A stretch of 32,557 bases of DNA from Mucilaginibacter sp. (GTDB lineage: Bacteria; Bacteroidota; Bacteroidia; Sphingobacteriales; Sphingobacteriaceae): assembly GCA_028287975.1 (NCBI GenBank), contig JAQBOP010000051.1:1-32557 (forward strand). The letters run 5' to 3'. Positions 23,834 through 31,133 of the stretch are shown piece by piece (the first letter of the stretch is position 1; each line of letters begins with the position of its first letter). Both the position numbers and the translations under genes were made by a program. Below the pieces are notes generated by a model, which had not been told where the DNA came from, searched no databases, and saw only the letters and a list, made by a program, of their open reading frames with translations.

Positions 23834-24336
23834 GTCTGAATCACAGATTAAGCAGATTTTTGTGATTTAGCACCTACACCTTACTGGTCGAAGTTTAGCG
23901 ACAGCGTAACTTCGTCCTAAAATGTGTTAAGCTTTCAGCTTAACTGTATAATTGGTAACATTCCCTCCTGGTCATTGTAATAATCCATGGCACTGGCCCC
24001 ATTTAGCTAAGATAATGATTTGTTAGTTAGGCAAGCAGAATGCTTGCTTCATTTTAGGTGAAGTTTAGCGACAGCGTAACTTCGTCCTAAAAAGTGTTAA
24101 GCTTTCAGCTTAACCGTATAATCGGTAACATTCCTTCCTGGTGTTGTAATAATCCATGGCGCTGGCCCATTTAACTAAGATAATGATTTGTTAGTTAGGC
24201 AAGCAGAATGCTTGCTTCATTTTAGGACGAAGTTACGCTGTCGCTAAACTTCGACCAGTAGGGGAGATTTGATTGAAATCATTAATTAAAAATAATCACT
24301 CTAATCATATAAATCCGCTTAATCTGTGATTCAGAC
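23834..24336. repeat. Palindromic intergenic repeat interrupted by a MITE array
   Basis: The left arm at 23834-23859 (GTCTGAATCACAGATTAAGC…) and right arm at 24311-24336 are inverted copies of 26 bp with one difference, just after the MFS stop and just before the ClpP stop. They look like the two arms of one palindromic repeat that normally forms a hairpin, now pushed about 450 bp apart by the MITE array inside. The outer arms still could act as a terminator for the convergent genes. Confidence 0.75.
23883..24259. mobile_element. Tandem pair of RAYT-derived MITEs
   Basis: Two units, 23883-24058 and 24059-24259, each keep the two ends of the RAYT element at 2822-3515 and lack its centre. Each retains the left end plus the last ~20 codons of the transposase, joined (near 23996-24001 and 24164-24169) to the DNA at the transposase start codon and the right end. 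The same junction (CTGGCCC…ATTTA) in both points to one deletion event followed by duplication. At the unit boundary one inverted end is truncated: TTTTAGG runs directly into TGAAGTTTAGCG. No coding capacity remains. Confidence 0.85.
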
Positions 24337-24339
24337 GAG

Positions 24340-25020
24340 CTACAATACTTCATCGATCACTCCAAACTCCTTAGCTTCGGCGGCTATCATCCAGTGATCG
24401 CGGTCGCAAACGTCATGTACTTTTTGGTAGTTCTGGCCGCTGTGTTTGGCAATGATATCGTAAAGCTCTTTTTTAACTTTTAATACCTGGTTGGCGGTGA
24501 TCTCTATATCAGACGCCTGGCCCTGCACACCGCCCAACGGCTGGTGCAGCATTACCCGCGAATGTGCCAATGCGCTACGCTTGCCTGCCGCGCCACCGCA
24601 CAACAATATCGCCCCGAAAGACAGCGCCATACCCGTACAAATGGTGGCCACATCCGGACTTACCAGTTGCATGGTGTCGTAAATACCAAACCCGGCATAA
24701 ACCTCGCCACCCGGCGAATTGATGTACATGTGGATATCCTTCTTGGCGTCGGTCGACTGCAGGAACAGCAACTGTGCCTGCACAATATTGGCGATGTTTG
24801 CCTCAACGGGCGCACCCATAAAGATAATACGGTCCATCATCAGCCTCGAAAATACATCCATTTGCGACACCCGCATTTCGCGCTCTTCAGTAATATAGGG
24901 TGTCATGGCTGTTGGTATAGTCGTGTTTTCAACGCTGGTAATATAATTATCTACCCGGTCTTTTTGGACATGGCAATGCCCCACCGCAAATTTGCGGAAC
25001 TCGTTCTTGTCAATATTCAT
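24340..25020 (-). CDS. clpP: ClpP-family serine protease, stand-alone paralog
   Basis: 226 residues, ATG at 25018-25020. Catalytic triad Ser134 (MALSFGA), His159 (VMLHQPLGG) and Asp208 (CDRDHW) is intact, with the Gly-rich INSPGGEVYAGFGIYDTM core. Differences from ordinary ClpP: ALSFGAILLCGG in place of AASMGA at the nucleophile, and a long N-terminus (first 48 residues) with Cys16 in GHCHVQK. ClpP rings need an AAA+ partner; no clpX or tig is next to it, unlike the usual housekeeping clpP locus. It begins 12 bp after the small sigma-partner gene, so it is probably the third gene of the sigma operon. Confidence 0.92.
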   Translation of the reverse strand: MNIDKNEFRKFAVGHCHVQKDRVDNYITSVENTTIPTAMTPYITEEREMRVSQMDVFSRLMMDRIIFMGAPVEANIANIVQAQLLFLQSTDAKKDIHMYINSPGGEVYAGFGIYDTMQLVSPDVATICTGMALSFGAILLCGGAAGKRSALAHSRVMLHQPLGGVQGQASDIEITANQVLKVKKELYDIIAKHSGQNYQKVHDVCDRDHWMIAAEAKEFGVIDEVL

Positions 25021-25032
25021 GATGTCTTTAGT

Positions 25033-25305
25033 TTATTGTTTACTAAACAGCCGCTTTATTTTCTGGCTAAAGCCGATATGTTCCGGCCGGGTAAACAGTT
25101 GTTGATGTGCGGTTTCTATTTCTTTTTTTAGCTGCCTGCGGCCAAATTGCTGTATGGCGCCGTAAGCCTTTTGCTGCCAGATCACTTTGTCGGCCAGGTC
25201 ATTATCCAGCATCAGCCGGGCCTCGAAAAGCAAAGCATCGCCTGTATTTGCCGTCCCCATGATATGGGCTTCTATCTGCCGGGTTTCATTCCATGAAGTC
25301 GTCAT
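25033..25305 (-). CDS. Small sigma-operon partner, possible cytoplasmic anti-sigma-like protein
   Basis: 90 residues, ATG at 25303-25305, overlapping the end of the sigma gene by 20 bp in another frame, so translation is probably coupled. Sequence IEAHIMGTANTGDALLFEARLMLDNDLADKVIWQQKAYGAIQ is helical and its early part resembles the N-terminal helices of anti-sigma factors (IEAYLLGxLSxxDxxxFE). There is no membrane helix and no zinc HxxxCxxC motif. The C-terminus is basic (FSQKIKRLFSKQ). Position between a sigma factor and ClpP suggests it binds the sigma factor and may itself be turned over. Function is inferred. Confidence 0.8.
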   Translation of the reverse strand: MTTSWNETRQIEAHIMGTANTGDALLFEARLMLDNDLADKVIWQQKAYGAIQQFGRRQLKKEIETAHQQLFTRPEHIGFSQKIKRLFSKQ

Positions 25306-25819
25306 ATGCCAATGCTTTTTCTTTAACGGTTTCTCTTACTTTCTCTAAACATTTGTACTTCTGCACGGTGGCGCTGCGGATGCCCGAATAGCCAAATTCG
25401 TCGGCTATTTCTGTGAGTGATAGCTGGTCGTAATAAAAGCCCTTTAACAGCTCCATACATTTTTTACCGGCAGTTTCCAGGAAACGCAGCAGGCGGCTGT
25501 TCGATGGGTTTTCCTCGTTAGTAGATTCAATATCTATATGATCCAACGGCACATTGTGATTGGTCTGCCTGAAACGTTTCAGCCATAAGTTCTTGGCAGT
25601 GCCAACCAGGTAGGCGATATCGTTATCTAATAGGGTAGGCGTTACCACAGCCTTTTCATAATAAACTACCAATGCATCCTGGAAAACATCTTTAGCTTCA
25701 TCAAAGCTGCCGCCCATCCGGCTCACATATTTGGCAACAACCGGGAAAGCGCTTTTATACAACCGGATAAAAAGCTCCTGCCGCCTTGCCGGCTGATCTG
25801 AATTGCTGATACCTTGCAT
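25286..25819 (-). CDS. RNA polymerase ECF-like sigma factor
   Basis: 177 residues, ATG at 25817-25819. Region 2 is around residues 15-85 (FIRLYKSAFPVVAKYVSRMGG, AKDVFQDALVVYYEK, YLVGTAKNLWLKRFR) and region 4 around 120-172 (LLKGFYYDQLSLTEIADEFGYSG, ATVQKYKCLEKVRE). There is no region 1 or 3, as in ECF-type (group 4) factors. It starts the operon that continues with the small partner and the ClpP paralog. No consensus promoter was found upstream, so it may be autoregulated by its own holoenzyme. Confidence 0.9.
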   Translation of the reverse strand: MQGISNSDQPARRQELFIRLYKSAFPVVAKYVSRMGGSFDEAKDVFQDALVVYYEKAVVTPTLLDNDIAYLVGTAKNLWLKRFRQTNHNVPLDHIDIESTNEENPSNSRLLRFLETAGKKCMELLKGFYYDQLSLTEIADEFGYSGIRSATVQKYKCLEKVRETVKEKALAYDDFME

Positions 25820-25883
25820 ACAAATGTCCTTTTATAACTATGTGCAAATTATGGGTTAAGTATCACCTTTTATTTTTAATTAT

Positions 25884-26282
25884 TTATTCCTTTACCGCGG
25901 TAACTTCAGAACCGTCTGTCCCTTTTGTCGAAAAGATGATCTGTTTATCTGTAAAATCCTCTATATAAAATGGAAATTCGCGCGTCTTACCATCGGCTAA
26001 AATTTCTTTGTATTGGATATTGCGGCCGTCTATTTTAAATGTGCCGTGCGATAGCACTTTGCTATCCCAGTTAATGATCAGGCTGTCTTGCTGCGTAAAC
26101 TGGATATAAGGTTTTTCTGACTGTAGGGTAACGGCACCAACACTATCCGGCGGACTGGCGTTTGGGTTACGCACCCGGGTATATTTCCATTTACCGTATA
26201 GGCTTTCGGGTTTTACAGATGATTTGCAGGCCGATAGTACAGTAACAGTCAGTAACAATAAGCCAAAGGCTATTTTTTTCAT
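25884..26282 (-). CDS. Lipoprotein, lipocalin-like
   Basis: 132 residues. Lipobox LSAC at residues 16-19 (Cys19) makes it a lipoprotein. The mature part begins SLYGKWKYTRV and continues with alternating strands (PYIQFTQQDSLIINWDSK, GTFKIDGRNIQYKEI, FPFYIEDFTDKQIIFSTK), the pattern of the small lipocalin-like/DUF domain common in Bacteroidota. A hydrophobic ligand or envelope-monitoring role is possible, but none is established. It is transcribed toward the sigma gene's direction but lies upstream of it, with 64 bp between. Confidence 0.75.
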   Translation of the reverse strand: MKKIAFGLLLLTVTVLSACKSSVKPESLYGKWKYTRVRNPNASPPDSVGAVTLQSEKPYIQFTQQDSLIINWDSKVLSHGTFKIDGRNIQYKEILADGKTREFPFYIEDFTDKQIIFSTKGTDGSEVTAVKE

Positions 26283-26322
26283 GTTGTGATGAATTTGGAC
26301 AGCCCAAGATAGCGAATGAATT

Positions 26323-26481
26323 TTAATTACTCTTTTTCTGCGCTTGTTGTAATTTCTGCTCCGCTTTTTTTACCTCGTCTTTTTCACTCATCGGGAAATC
26401 TGTTTTAATTTCCTCGGAGGATTTAACCGAAGTCTTTTTTGTACCGATGTTTGTTGCGGGTGTTGATGTAGGAGATTTCAT
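26323..26481 (-). CDS. Small hydrophilic protein of unknown function
   Basis: 52 residues from ATG 26479-26481, or 61 from ATG 26506-26508. No signal peptide, membrane segment or known motif. It is rich in Ser, Thr, Lys and Glu and ends in a short charged helix (EKDEVKKAEQKLQQAQKKSN) that may be coiled coil. It sits between the lipoprotein and the mla-type operon with no clear promoter. Real coding status is moderately supported by composition only. Confidence 0.5.
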   Translation of the reverse strand: MKSPTSTPATNIGTKKTSVKSSEEIKTDFPMSEKDEVKKAEQKLQQAQKKSN

Positions 26482-26579
26482 AAGCCGTGTGTTAAATGTT
26501 GCAGGCATAAGTGGCCTGTATTATTTAAACTTATGAAAATGGAAAGTGTTTTTGTGAAGTGAGATTTGGCAAATAGATA

Positions 26580-26665
26580 TGTCATCTCGACCAACAGGAG
26601 AGATCTATACAGGATAGGTCGGCTACATATCCGTGTATAGATCTCTCGCTATGCTCGAAATGACA
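26580..26665. repeat. 86-bp cruciform intergenic repeat
   Basis: Nested inverted repeats: outer TGTCATCTCGA (26580-26590) with TCGAAATGACA (26655-26665), one mismatch, and inner GAGAGATCTATAC (26598-26610) with GTATAGATCTCTC (26635-26647), perfect. The sequence type (TGTCAT-TTCGAG…AGATCT) resembles a dispersed palindromic repeat of Bacteroidota genomes. It lies just past the MlaD-like stop and may end or stabilise that mRNA. Confidence 0.75.
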
Positions 26666-26670
26666 GTGAA

Positions 26671-27666
26671 TTAGTTCTTATTAGCCTTTTTTATACTATC
26701 AGCTTTCGCTTTTGCTCTGTCTTTAAAGAAGCCTTTTAGCAGGAAGTTATGTTGGGCAGCTTCAAGATCCTCATTCAATTTAATAGAGCTTTGCTGTAAA
26801 TTTTGGATGGTACTTTGCACCTGTGCGGCTGCTTTAGGGTCGTTTAATAAAATACCCACAGTGTTATCCGTACGATTAAATTTATCAGTAGTTGTTTTTA
26901 AAGTATTGGTGATCTCTGTAGTATTGGCAGCAGCTTGTTTAAGCTGGTTTGTAACCGCCTTTATGCTGGCGAAAGTAGTAGTGTCAGTCAACAATTTATC
27001 TGCAAGGCCGCCTTTGGTATTCATCTTTACACTAAAGCGTTCTAACTGCGCGGATAATTGAGCTGCATTGGCGCTGGCTTTTTCAAAATTGCTCATCGCA
27101 TTTCTAAACTGGATCCCCACAGTGCTGTCGGCCATTAAAGTACCTACCGTACCTTTGCCTTGTAATATTTTACGGCTCAGCATTTTAAAATCGCCGGTTA
27201 TTGATAACAGATTTTGGTTGTTTTGCTGTAATACCTTTAACATATCGTCGGTTGATGTTACCTTTTCAGTTTGTAAGACATCATTATCCTGCACAATAGG
27301 TGCCTGCGGACTGCCGCCGTCGATCACAATGATCTTATTGCCTATTAAACCGTCAGACCCGATATGAACGCCTGCATTACGGTGTACGTATTGTTGTGAG
27401 GCTTCGTCAATGCTCATACGTACATCAACCTGCGACGGGCCAATGAAATGGATCTTGCTGATACTGCCCACCTTAACGCCCGAGAACCAGACACTGTTAC
27501 CGGTTTTTAATCCCGAAACATCATCGAACACAGCGCTGACATGGATGCTTTTTGAAAATGTTTTTGACTGGCTGCCCAATGTAAAAACGCCAAGAATAAA
27601 TACGATCAAGCCGATGGCTAAAAATAGCCCTACTATTACTGCTCGTTTATTTTCTGCTTTTTCCAT
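26671..27666 (-). CDS. mlaD: MlaD/MCE-domain substrate-binding protein
   Basis: 331 residues. One N-terminal membrane anchor (about 9-27: AVIVGLFLAIGLIVFILGVF), then the MCE domain (about 38-115) with FDDVSGLKTGNSVWFSGVKV typical of the family, followed by a long helical region (about 120-310) with Thr/Asn/Gln-rich heptads that can form a coiled-coil tube. It ends in a basic KADSIKKANKN. MCE proteins bind phospholipid and connect the ABC transporter to the periplasm. It is the last gene of the mlaE-mlaF-mlaD order; no mlaB or mlaC is next to it. Confidence 0.92.
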   Translation of the reverse strand: MEKAENKRAVIVGLFLAIGLIVFILGVFTLGSQSKTFSKSIHVSAVFDDVSGLKTGNSVWFSGVKVGSISKIHFIGPSQVDVRMSIDEASQQYVHRNAGVHIGSDGLIGNKIIVIDGGSPQAPIVQDNDVLQTEKVTSTDDMLKVLQQNNQNLLSITGDFKMLSRKILQGKGTVGTLMADSTVGIQFRNAMSNFEKASANAAQLSAQLERFSVKMNTKGGLADKLLTDTTTFASIKAVTNQLKQAAANTTEITNTLKTTTDKFNRTDNTVGILLNDPKAAAQVQSTIQNLQQSSIKLNEDLEAAQHNFLLKGFFKDRAKAKADSIKKANKN

Positions 27667-27688
27667 TATATTTTAATGCTTTATGAAT

Positions 27689-28462
27689 CTACTTTATAAA
27701 ATTGTAATCAAAGAATGGTTTTACCCGATCGTCATTAGTATCAAAAACCTCGTCAAAAGTACCCTGGCGCTGAAATTGGCCGTCTAACAACATGGCTATC
27801 CTGTCGCCGGTTTGTTTGGCACAGGTCAAATCATGCGTAATGATGATGGATGATGTTTTATATTTTTCCTGAACCTCGTTTATCAGTTCATTAATTTCAA
27901 TACAGGTGATAGGGTCGAGGCCGGCTGTTGGCTCATCATACAGCATGATCTCGGGGTTTAATATCAACGTACGGGCAATACCTATCCGCTTACGCTGGCC
28001 GCCTGATAGTTCAGAAGGCATTTGGTTGATGGTTTGTGATAAACCAACCGCTTCCAACACCTCTTCAACCGCGCTGTCTATTTCTTTACGAGTGATCCCC
28101 TTGCGGTTACGCACCAGCGGAAACTCCAGGTTTTTACGTACAGTCATACTATCGTACAAGGCGCTGTTCTGAAAAGAAAAGCCAATTCGAATGCGCAACT
28201 CCTGTAAATCTTTGTCAGATATTTTATCGATATCCTTGCCTAATACAGTGATAGTTCCGGTATCGGCCTGCAATAAACCCGAAATAATTTTTATCAATAC
28301 AGACTTACCCGTACCCGAACGCCCAAGCACCACAAGGTTCTCGCCCTGGTACAGATCAAGGTCAATACCGCGCAATACGTGATAATCATCAAAGGATTTT
28401 TTCAGTCCTTTAATGGTTATAACCGCGTTATTGTAATCAATAGGTGCCTTTGGCTTATACAT
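27689..28462 (-). CDS. mlaF: MlaF-type ABC transporter ATPase
   Basis: 257 residues, ATG at 28460-28462. Walker A GRSGTGKS (47-54), Q-loop Gln98 (FSFQNS), signature LSGGQ (152-156), Walker B IMLYDE (172-177) and switch His in IIITHD are all present, so it should hydrolyse ATP. The GRSGTGKSVL and FQNSALYDSMTV sequences are typical of MlaF. It starts 9 bp after the permease stop and precedes the MCE protein gene by 22 bp. Works as the motor for phospholipid movement across the envelope. Confidence 0.95.
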   Translation of the reverse strand: MYKPKAPIDYNNAVITIKGLKKSFDDYHVLRGIDLDLYQGENLVVLGRSGTGKSVLIKIISGLLQADTGTITVLGKDIDKISDKDLQELRIRIGFSFQNSALYDSMTVRKNLEFPLVRNRKGITRKEIDSAVEEVLEAVGLSQTINQMPSELSGGQRKRIGIARTLILNPEIMLYDEPTAGLDPITCIEINELINEVQEKYKTSSIIITHDLTCAKQTGDRIAMLLDGQFQRQGTFDEVFDTNDDRVKPFFDYNFIK

Positions 28463-28471
28463 AATTTATAT

Positions 28472-29281
28472 TTAGCGGAACCAGCTGGTTATTTGTACGA
28501 TAACAATTTCTTCAATAAATATTAAAAACATGGCAGTTACAACTGCGCCGTTAGCAGCTTTACCAACACCCTCGGTACCCTTGGTAGAGTAATAACCCTG
28601 GTAACAGCCGACAATACCGATGGTAAACCCAAATACAATGGATTTTACCAGCGATGAACTAAAATCTGTAAACGTTAACGGGTCAAAAAACTCCTGTACA
28701 AAGGTGTTAAAGCTGGTGCCCTCATTTACCGCCACGTTGATGTATCCACCCAGCATAGCCACCAAACCTGTATAAGTAGCCAAAATAGGTATGGTAAGCG
28801 TAGTAGCCAACACACGGGTGCATACCAAAAACTTAAAAGGTTTAGTGCCGGATACTTCCATGGCATCGATCTGCTCGGTTACACGCATGGAGCCTAACTC
28901 GGCGCCGATACCAGAACCTACTTTACCGGCTGCAATTAATGCGGTAACCAACGGTGCCAGGGCACGCATAATGGCTATGGACACCAGCGACGGCAACCAT
29001 GACGTTGCGCCAAACTGGCCTAACGACGGGCGCGATTGTTTGGTAAATATTAAACCGACTATAAACCCGGTTAATGATATTAATGAGAACGAGCGTACCC
29101 CAACTTCATAGCATTGCCTTACAATTTCTTTAAACTCGAAGGGGGGTAAAAAAGCCTCCTTAAAAAACCTCAGGATAAATTTGTTGATATTATAAAGGCT
29201 TATTAAAAAGGTAGTTATTTTGCCTTGAGGCTTTTTAGCCTTTTTTTTAAGTTGAAGAGCTGTGCTGATTTCAGTATCCAT
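28472..29281 (-). CDS. mlaE: MlaE-type permease
   Basis: About 269 residues from ATG 29279-29281; an upstream TTG at 29293 would add four residues. A basic Lys-rich N-tail (LQLKKKAKKPQG) precedes five or so hydrophobic segments. Motifs of the MlaE family are visible: FSLISLTGFIVGLIFTKQS, ALAPLVTALIAAGKVGSGIGAELGSMRVTEQIDAMEV, and the late GCYQGYYSTKGTEGVGKA. It is the first gene of the operon and should form the transmembrane part with the ATPase 9 bp downstream. Confidence 0.93.
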   Translation of the reverse strand: MDTEISTALQLKKKAKKPQGKITTFLISLYNINKFILRFFKEAFLPPFEFKEIVRQCYEVGVRSFSLISLTGFIVGLIFTKQSRPSLGQFGATSWLPSLVSIAIMRALAPLVTALIAAGKVGSGIGAELGSMRVTEQIDAMEVSGTKPFKFLVCTRVLATTLTIPILATYTGLVAMLGGYINVAVNEGTSFNTFVQEFFDPLTFTDFSSSLVKSIVFGFTIGIVGCYQGYYSTKGTEGVGKAANGAVVTAMFLIFIEEIVIVQITSWFR

Positions 29282-29368
29282 TAATTGAGGCAAAGGTATT
29301 ACTTATACAAGATATTTCCTGACTATATTATACAAAAAGTTAATAAACTTTGTTTTACTCACGCAAAA

Positions 29369-29384
29369 TTAATCATTTGATTAA
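29369..29384. promoter_or_regulatory. Palindrome upstream of the mla-type operon (1)
   Basis: TTAATCA-TT-TGATTAA, perfect 7+2+7, in the 176-bp gap between mazF and the MlaE-type gene. It may bind a dimeric regulator of the mla operon; this is inferred from symmetry. Confidence 0.45.
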
Positions 29385-29389
29385 CTCGG

Positions 29390-29403
29390 CAAATGTACAT
29401 TTG
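29390..29403. promoter_or_regulatory. Palindrome with -7 boxes on both strands upstream of the mla-type operon (2)
   Basis: CAAATGTACATTTG is a perfect 14-bp palindrome. Each strand therefore reads TACATTTG, an exact TAnnTTTG match. For the minus-strand operon this would give a start about 100 nt before the MlaE ATG. The -33 spacing is not ideal, so promoter activity is tentative. Confidence 0.5.
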
Positions 29404-29457
29404 TTTATGTTAGCATAAAGTCAAAAAAATAAGAAGAAAAGAAGTTGATATACTCAA

Positions 29458-29775
29458 TCAACATAACATTTGATTAATAACTGACTTTATTTTTTCAATT
29501 TCGTCTGTAGTAATAGTAGTTATATAATTGCCTATCCTTGTTTTATCAACTGTTTTTATCTGATCTAACATTACTGAGCCTTTGTCGCCGTTTATATCGC
29601 AGATAACCCTTGTAGGATATAGTTTTATAGTGTGAGTCAACGGAGCGATAATAACTGTTCTGATGAAACGGTTCAGTTCATCGGGCGATATAATGATACA
29701 CGGGCGGGTTTTACTTACTTCGCTCCCAATTGTTGGGTCAAGATTAATCCAATAAACGCCATATTGCTTTACCAT
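29458..29775 (-). CDS. mazF: MazF/PemK-type mRNA endoribonuclease toxin
   Basis: 105 residues, ATG at 29773-29775, overlapping the antitoxin by 7 bp. Family pattern is clear: VYWINLDPTIGSEVSKTRPCIIIS at the N-terminus (conserved Arg in TRPCI), IIAPLTHTI in the middle, and VMLDQIKTVDKTRIG near 67-81 with the conserved Gln-Ile-Lys-Thr. MazF proteins cut single-stranded mRNA when free of antitoxin. Length is normal and there is no frame damage, so the pair looks intact. Confidence 0.93.
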   Translation of the reverse strand: MVKQYGVYWINLDPTIGSEVSKTRPCIIISPDELNRFIRTVIIAPLTHTIKLYPTRVICDINGDKGSVMLDQIKTVDKTRIGNYITTITTDEIEKIKSVINQMLC

Positions 29776-30020
29776 TTCCAGTCTTCAATATTTTCATCGT
29801 CGAATACATCTGGAATAACAAGGTGGTCGTCACCGTTTTTAGCCATTTGCTTAAAAGCGTCTTCCCAACCTTTTCGTTTTAGTTCAACTGCCGGGCTAAT
29901 TACAATGTTGTTATTGTGGATTTCAATATTAACCTCATTTTCAATGTGACATTCTTTTAGAATACTTTGAGGAATTATTATCCCTCTTGAATTACCTATA
30001 TTTCTGATAGTTGATTTCAT
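29769..30020 (-). CDS. mazE: MazE-type AbrB/SpoVT antitoxin
   Basis: 83 residues, ATG at 30018-30020. The N-terminal part (about 3-45) is a swapped-hairpin AbrB DNA-binding domain: IRNIGNSRGIIIPQSILKE is the typical start. The acidic C-terminus (DDHLVIPDVFDDENIEDW) is the likely MazF-binding and inhibitory tail. It precedes the toxin gene, the usual order. It should repress its own promoter, where a perfect palindrome lies 10 bp upstream of its start. Confidence 0.93.
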   Translation of the reverse strand: MKSTIRNIGNSRGIIIPQSILKECHIENEVNIEIHNNNIVISPAVELKRKGWEDAFKQMAKNGDDHLVIPDVFDDENIEDWKW

Positions 30021-30029
30021 AAATATAAA

Positions 30030-30047
30030 GTTATAACAAATTATAAC
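30030..30047. promoter_or_regulatory. MazE operator candidate
   Basis: GTTATAA-CAAA-TTATAAC, perfect 7+4+7 palindrome just upstream of mazE and in the divergent gap with the 89-residue gene at 30106. AbrB-type antitoxins bind such AT-rich palindromes in their own promoter. Confidence 0.6.
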
Positions 30048-30105
30048 ATTTTCAAATTTTAAAAACCATTTTGACAGTTTTTACTTTATTAGAATAAAAA
30101 ATATT

Positions 30106-30375
30106 ATGAACGCTTATCAACAAAAATGGCTTGATATTTTGCAGCACACTAACCTTCACGGTTGGGAAATTAAAGCCGTAGACGATGGTATTTATGTTGA
30201 AATACCCAAGGTGACCGACCTGAAACTGATCAGGGATAACCTGCCGGAAATATTAGCGGCAATGTCGTTAGATATTGAGGTGCCCAAGTCAAGGCTGAAG
30301 TTTCATTTTCATAACGGGTATGAAAATTTTGAATATATCTTAAATCCTAATGATGGTGATTTGAATGAGGAATAA
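30106..30375 (+). CDS. Hypothetical 89-residue protein
   Basis: ATG at 30106. No signal peptide or membrane helix. The start (MNAYQQKWLDILQHTNLHGWEIK) looks helical, followed by VEIPKVTDLKLIRDNLPEIL and a strand-rich acidic end (FHFHNGYENFEYILNPNDGDLNEE). No family is recognised. It is divergent from mazEF (85-bp gap) and its stop directly abuts the DsbA-type stop on the other strand, so their transcripts overlap. Composition and position support a real gene. Confidence 0.65.
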   Translation: MNAYQQKWLDILQHTNLHGWEIKAVDDGIYVEIPKVTDLKLIRDNLPEILAAMSLDIEVPKSRLKFHFHNGYENFEYILNPNDGDLNEE

Positions 30376-31077
30376 TTAGCAGTTTCCGTCAATTTCGCAA
30401 TTGTTTCCGTCAATAATTTCCAGTTTTGCCGGCTTATTTGCAACCCACTCGCTGTATGATTTTTCTAACGTTTGCAAAAACGTCGGAACCGCTTGTGCGC
30501 CCGATACCCCATATTTATTATCCATCACAAAAAACGGAACGCCGCGGATCCCTAACTGCTGCGCCTGCGCAATGTCCTGCTGAACATTGATGGCATATTT
30601 ATTACCTGCCAGTGTATGATAAACTTCGGCTTTATCTAAACCAATACTTTCGCCAAGATCCGCCAAAACATCATGGTCGGCTATGTTTTTACCTTCGGTG
30701 AAGTACGATCTGAATAACGCTTCTTCGGCTTCGTCGCCCAGGCCATTTTGTTTGGCTAAGTGCGCGAATCGGTGCGCGTCAAAACTATTGGCTACAATAG
30801 CTTTGTCAAAATCATAAGCCAAACCAACTTCGGCCGCCATTTCGGTTACCTGGTCGTTCATTTGCATGGCGTGATCCAAAGTTATACCTTTAATATCGGC
30901 CAAATATTGATTGATGTTTATAGCAGGGTCTGTTACCAGGTTAGGGTTAAGCTGGAAGCTTTTCCATTCTATCTCTACCTCATCCTTGTGCTCAAATTGC
31001 TGCAAAGCTTGTTCAAACCTGCGTTTGCCAATGTAGCAAAACGGGCACATCACGTCAGACCATATTTGTATCTTCAT
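30376..31077 (-). CDS. DsbA-family (FrnE-type) thioredoxin-fold oxidoreductase
   Basis: 233 residues. CPFC at residues 11-14 in WSDVMCPFCYIGKRRFEQAL is the family's active site and start. The middle is helical (DHAMQMNDQVTEMAAEVGL…FDAHRFAHLAKQNGL), and the cis-proline segment GIRGVPFFVMDNKYGVSGAQ is near 175-195, as in FrnE/DsbA-like proteins. There is no signal peptide, so it is cytoplasmic, unlike periplasmic DsbA. A C-terminal Cys pair (NNCEIDGNC) may be a second redox or metal site. Likely disulfide isomerase or polyketide-type oxidoreductase relative; exact substrate unknown. Confidence 0.9.
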   Translation of the reverse strand: MKIQIWSDVMCPFCYIGKRRFEQALQQFEHKDEVEIEWKSFQLNPNLVTDPAININQYLADIKGITLDHAMQMNDQVTEMAAEVGLAYDFDKAIVANSFDAHRFAHLAKQNGLGDEAEEALFRSYFTEGKNIADHDVLADLGESIGLDKAEVYHTLAGNKYAINVQQDIAQAQQLGIRGVPFFVMDNKYGVSGAQAVPTFLQTLEKSYSEWVANKPAKLEIIDGNNCEIDGNC

Positions 31078-31133
31078 GGCGCAAAGCTACCATACCACTA
31101 TAATAACAACGTAAGCACAAAGTAAAATTAAAG

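Noticed and set aside
24544..25131. 195-codon plus frame antisense to ClpP and the sigma partner
   Set aside because: His/Cys-rich antisense of two strongly supported genes.
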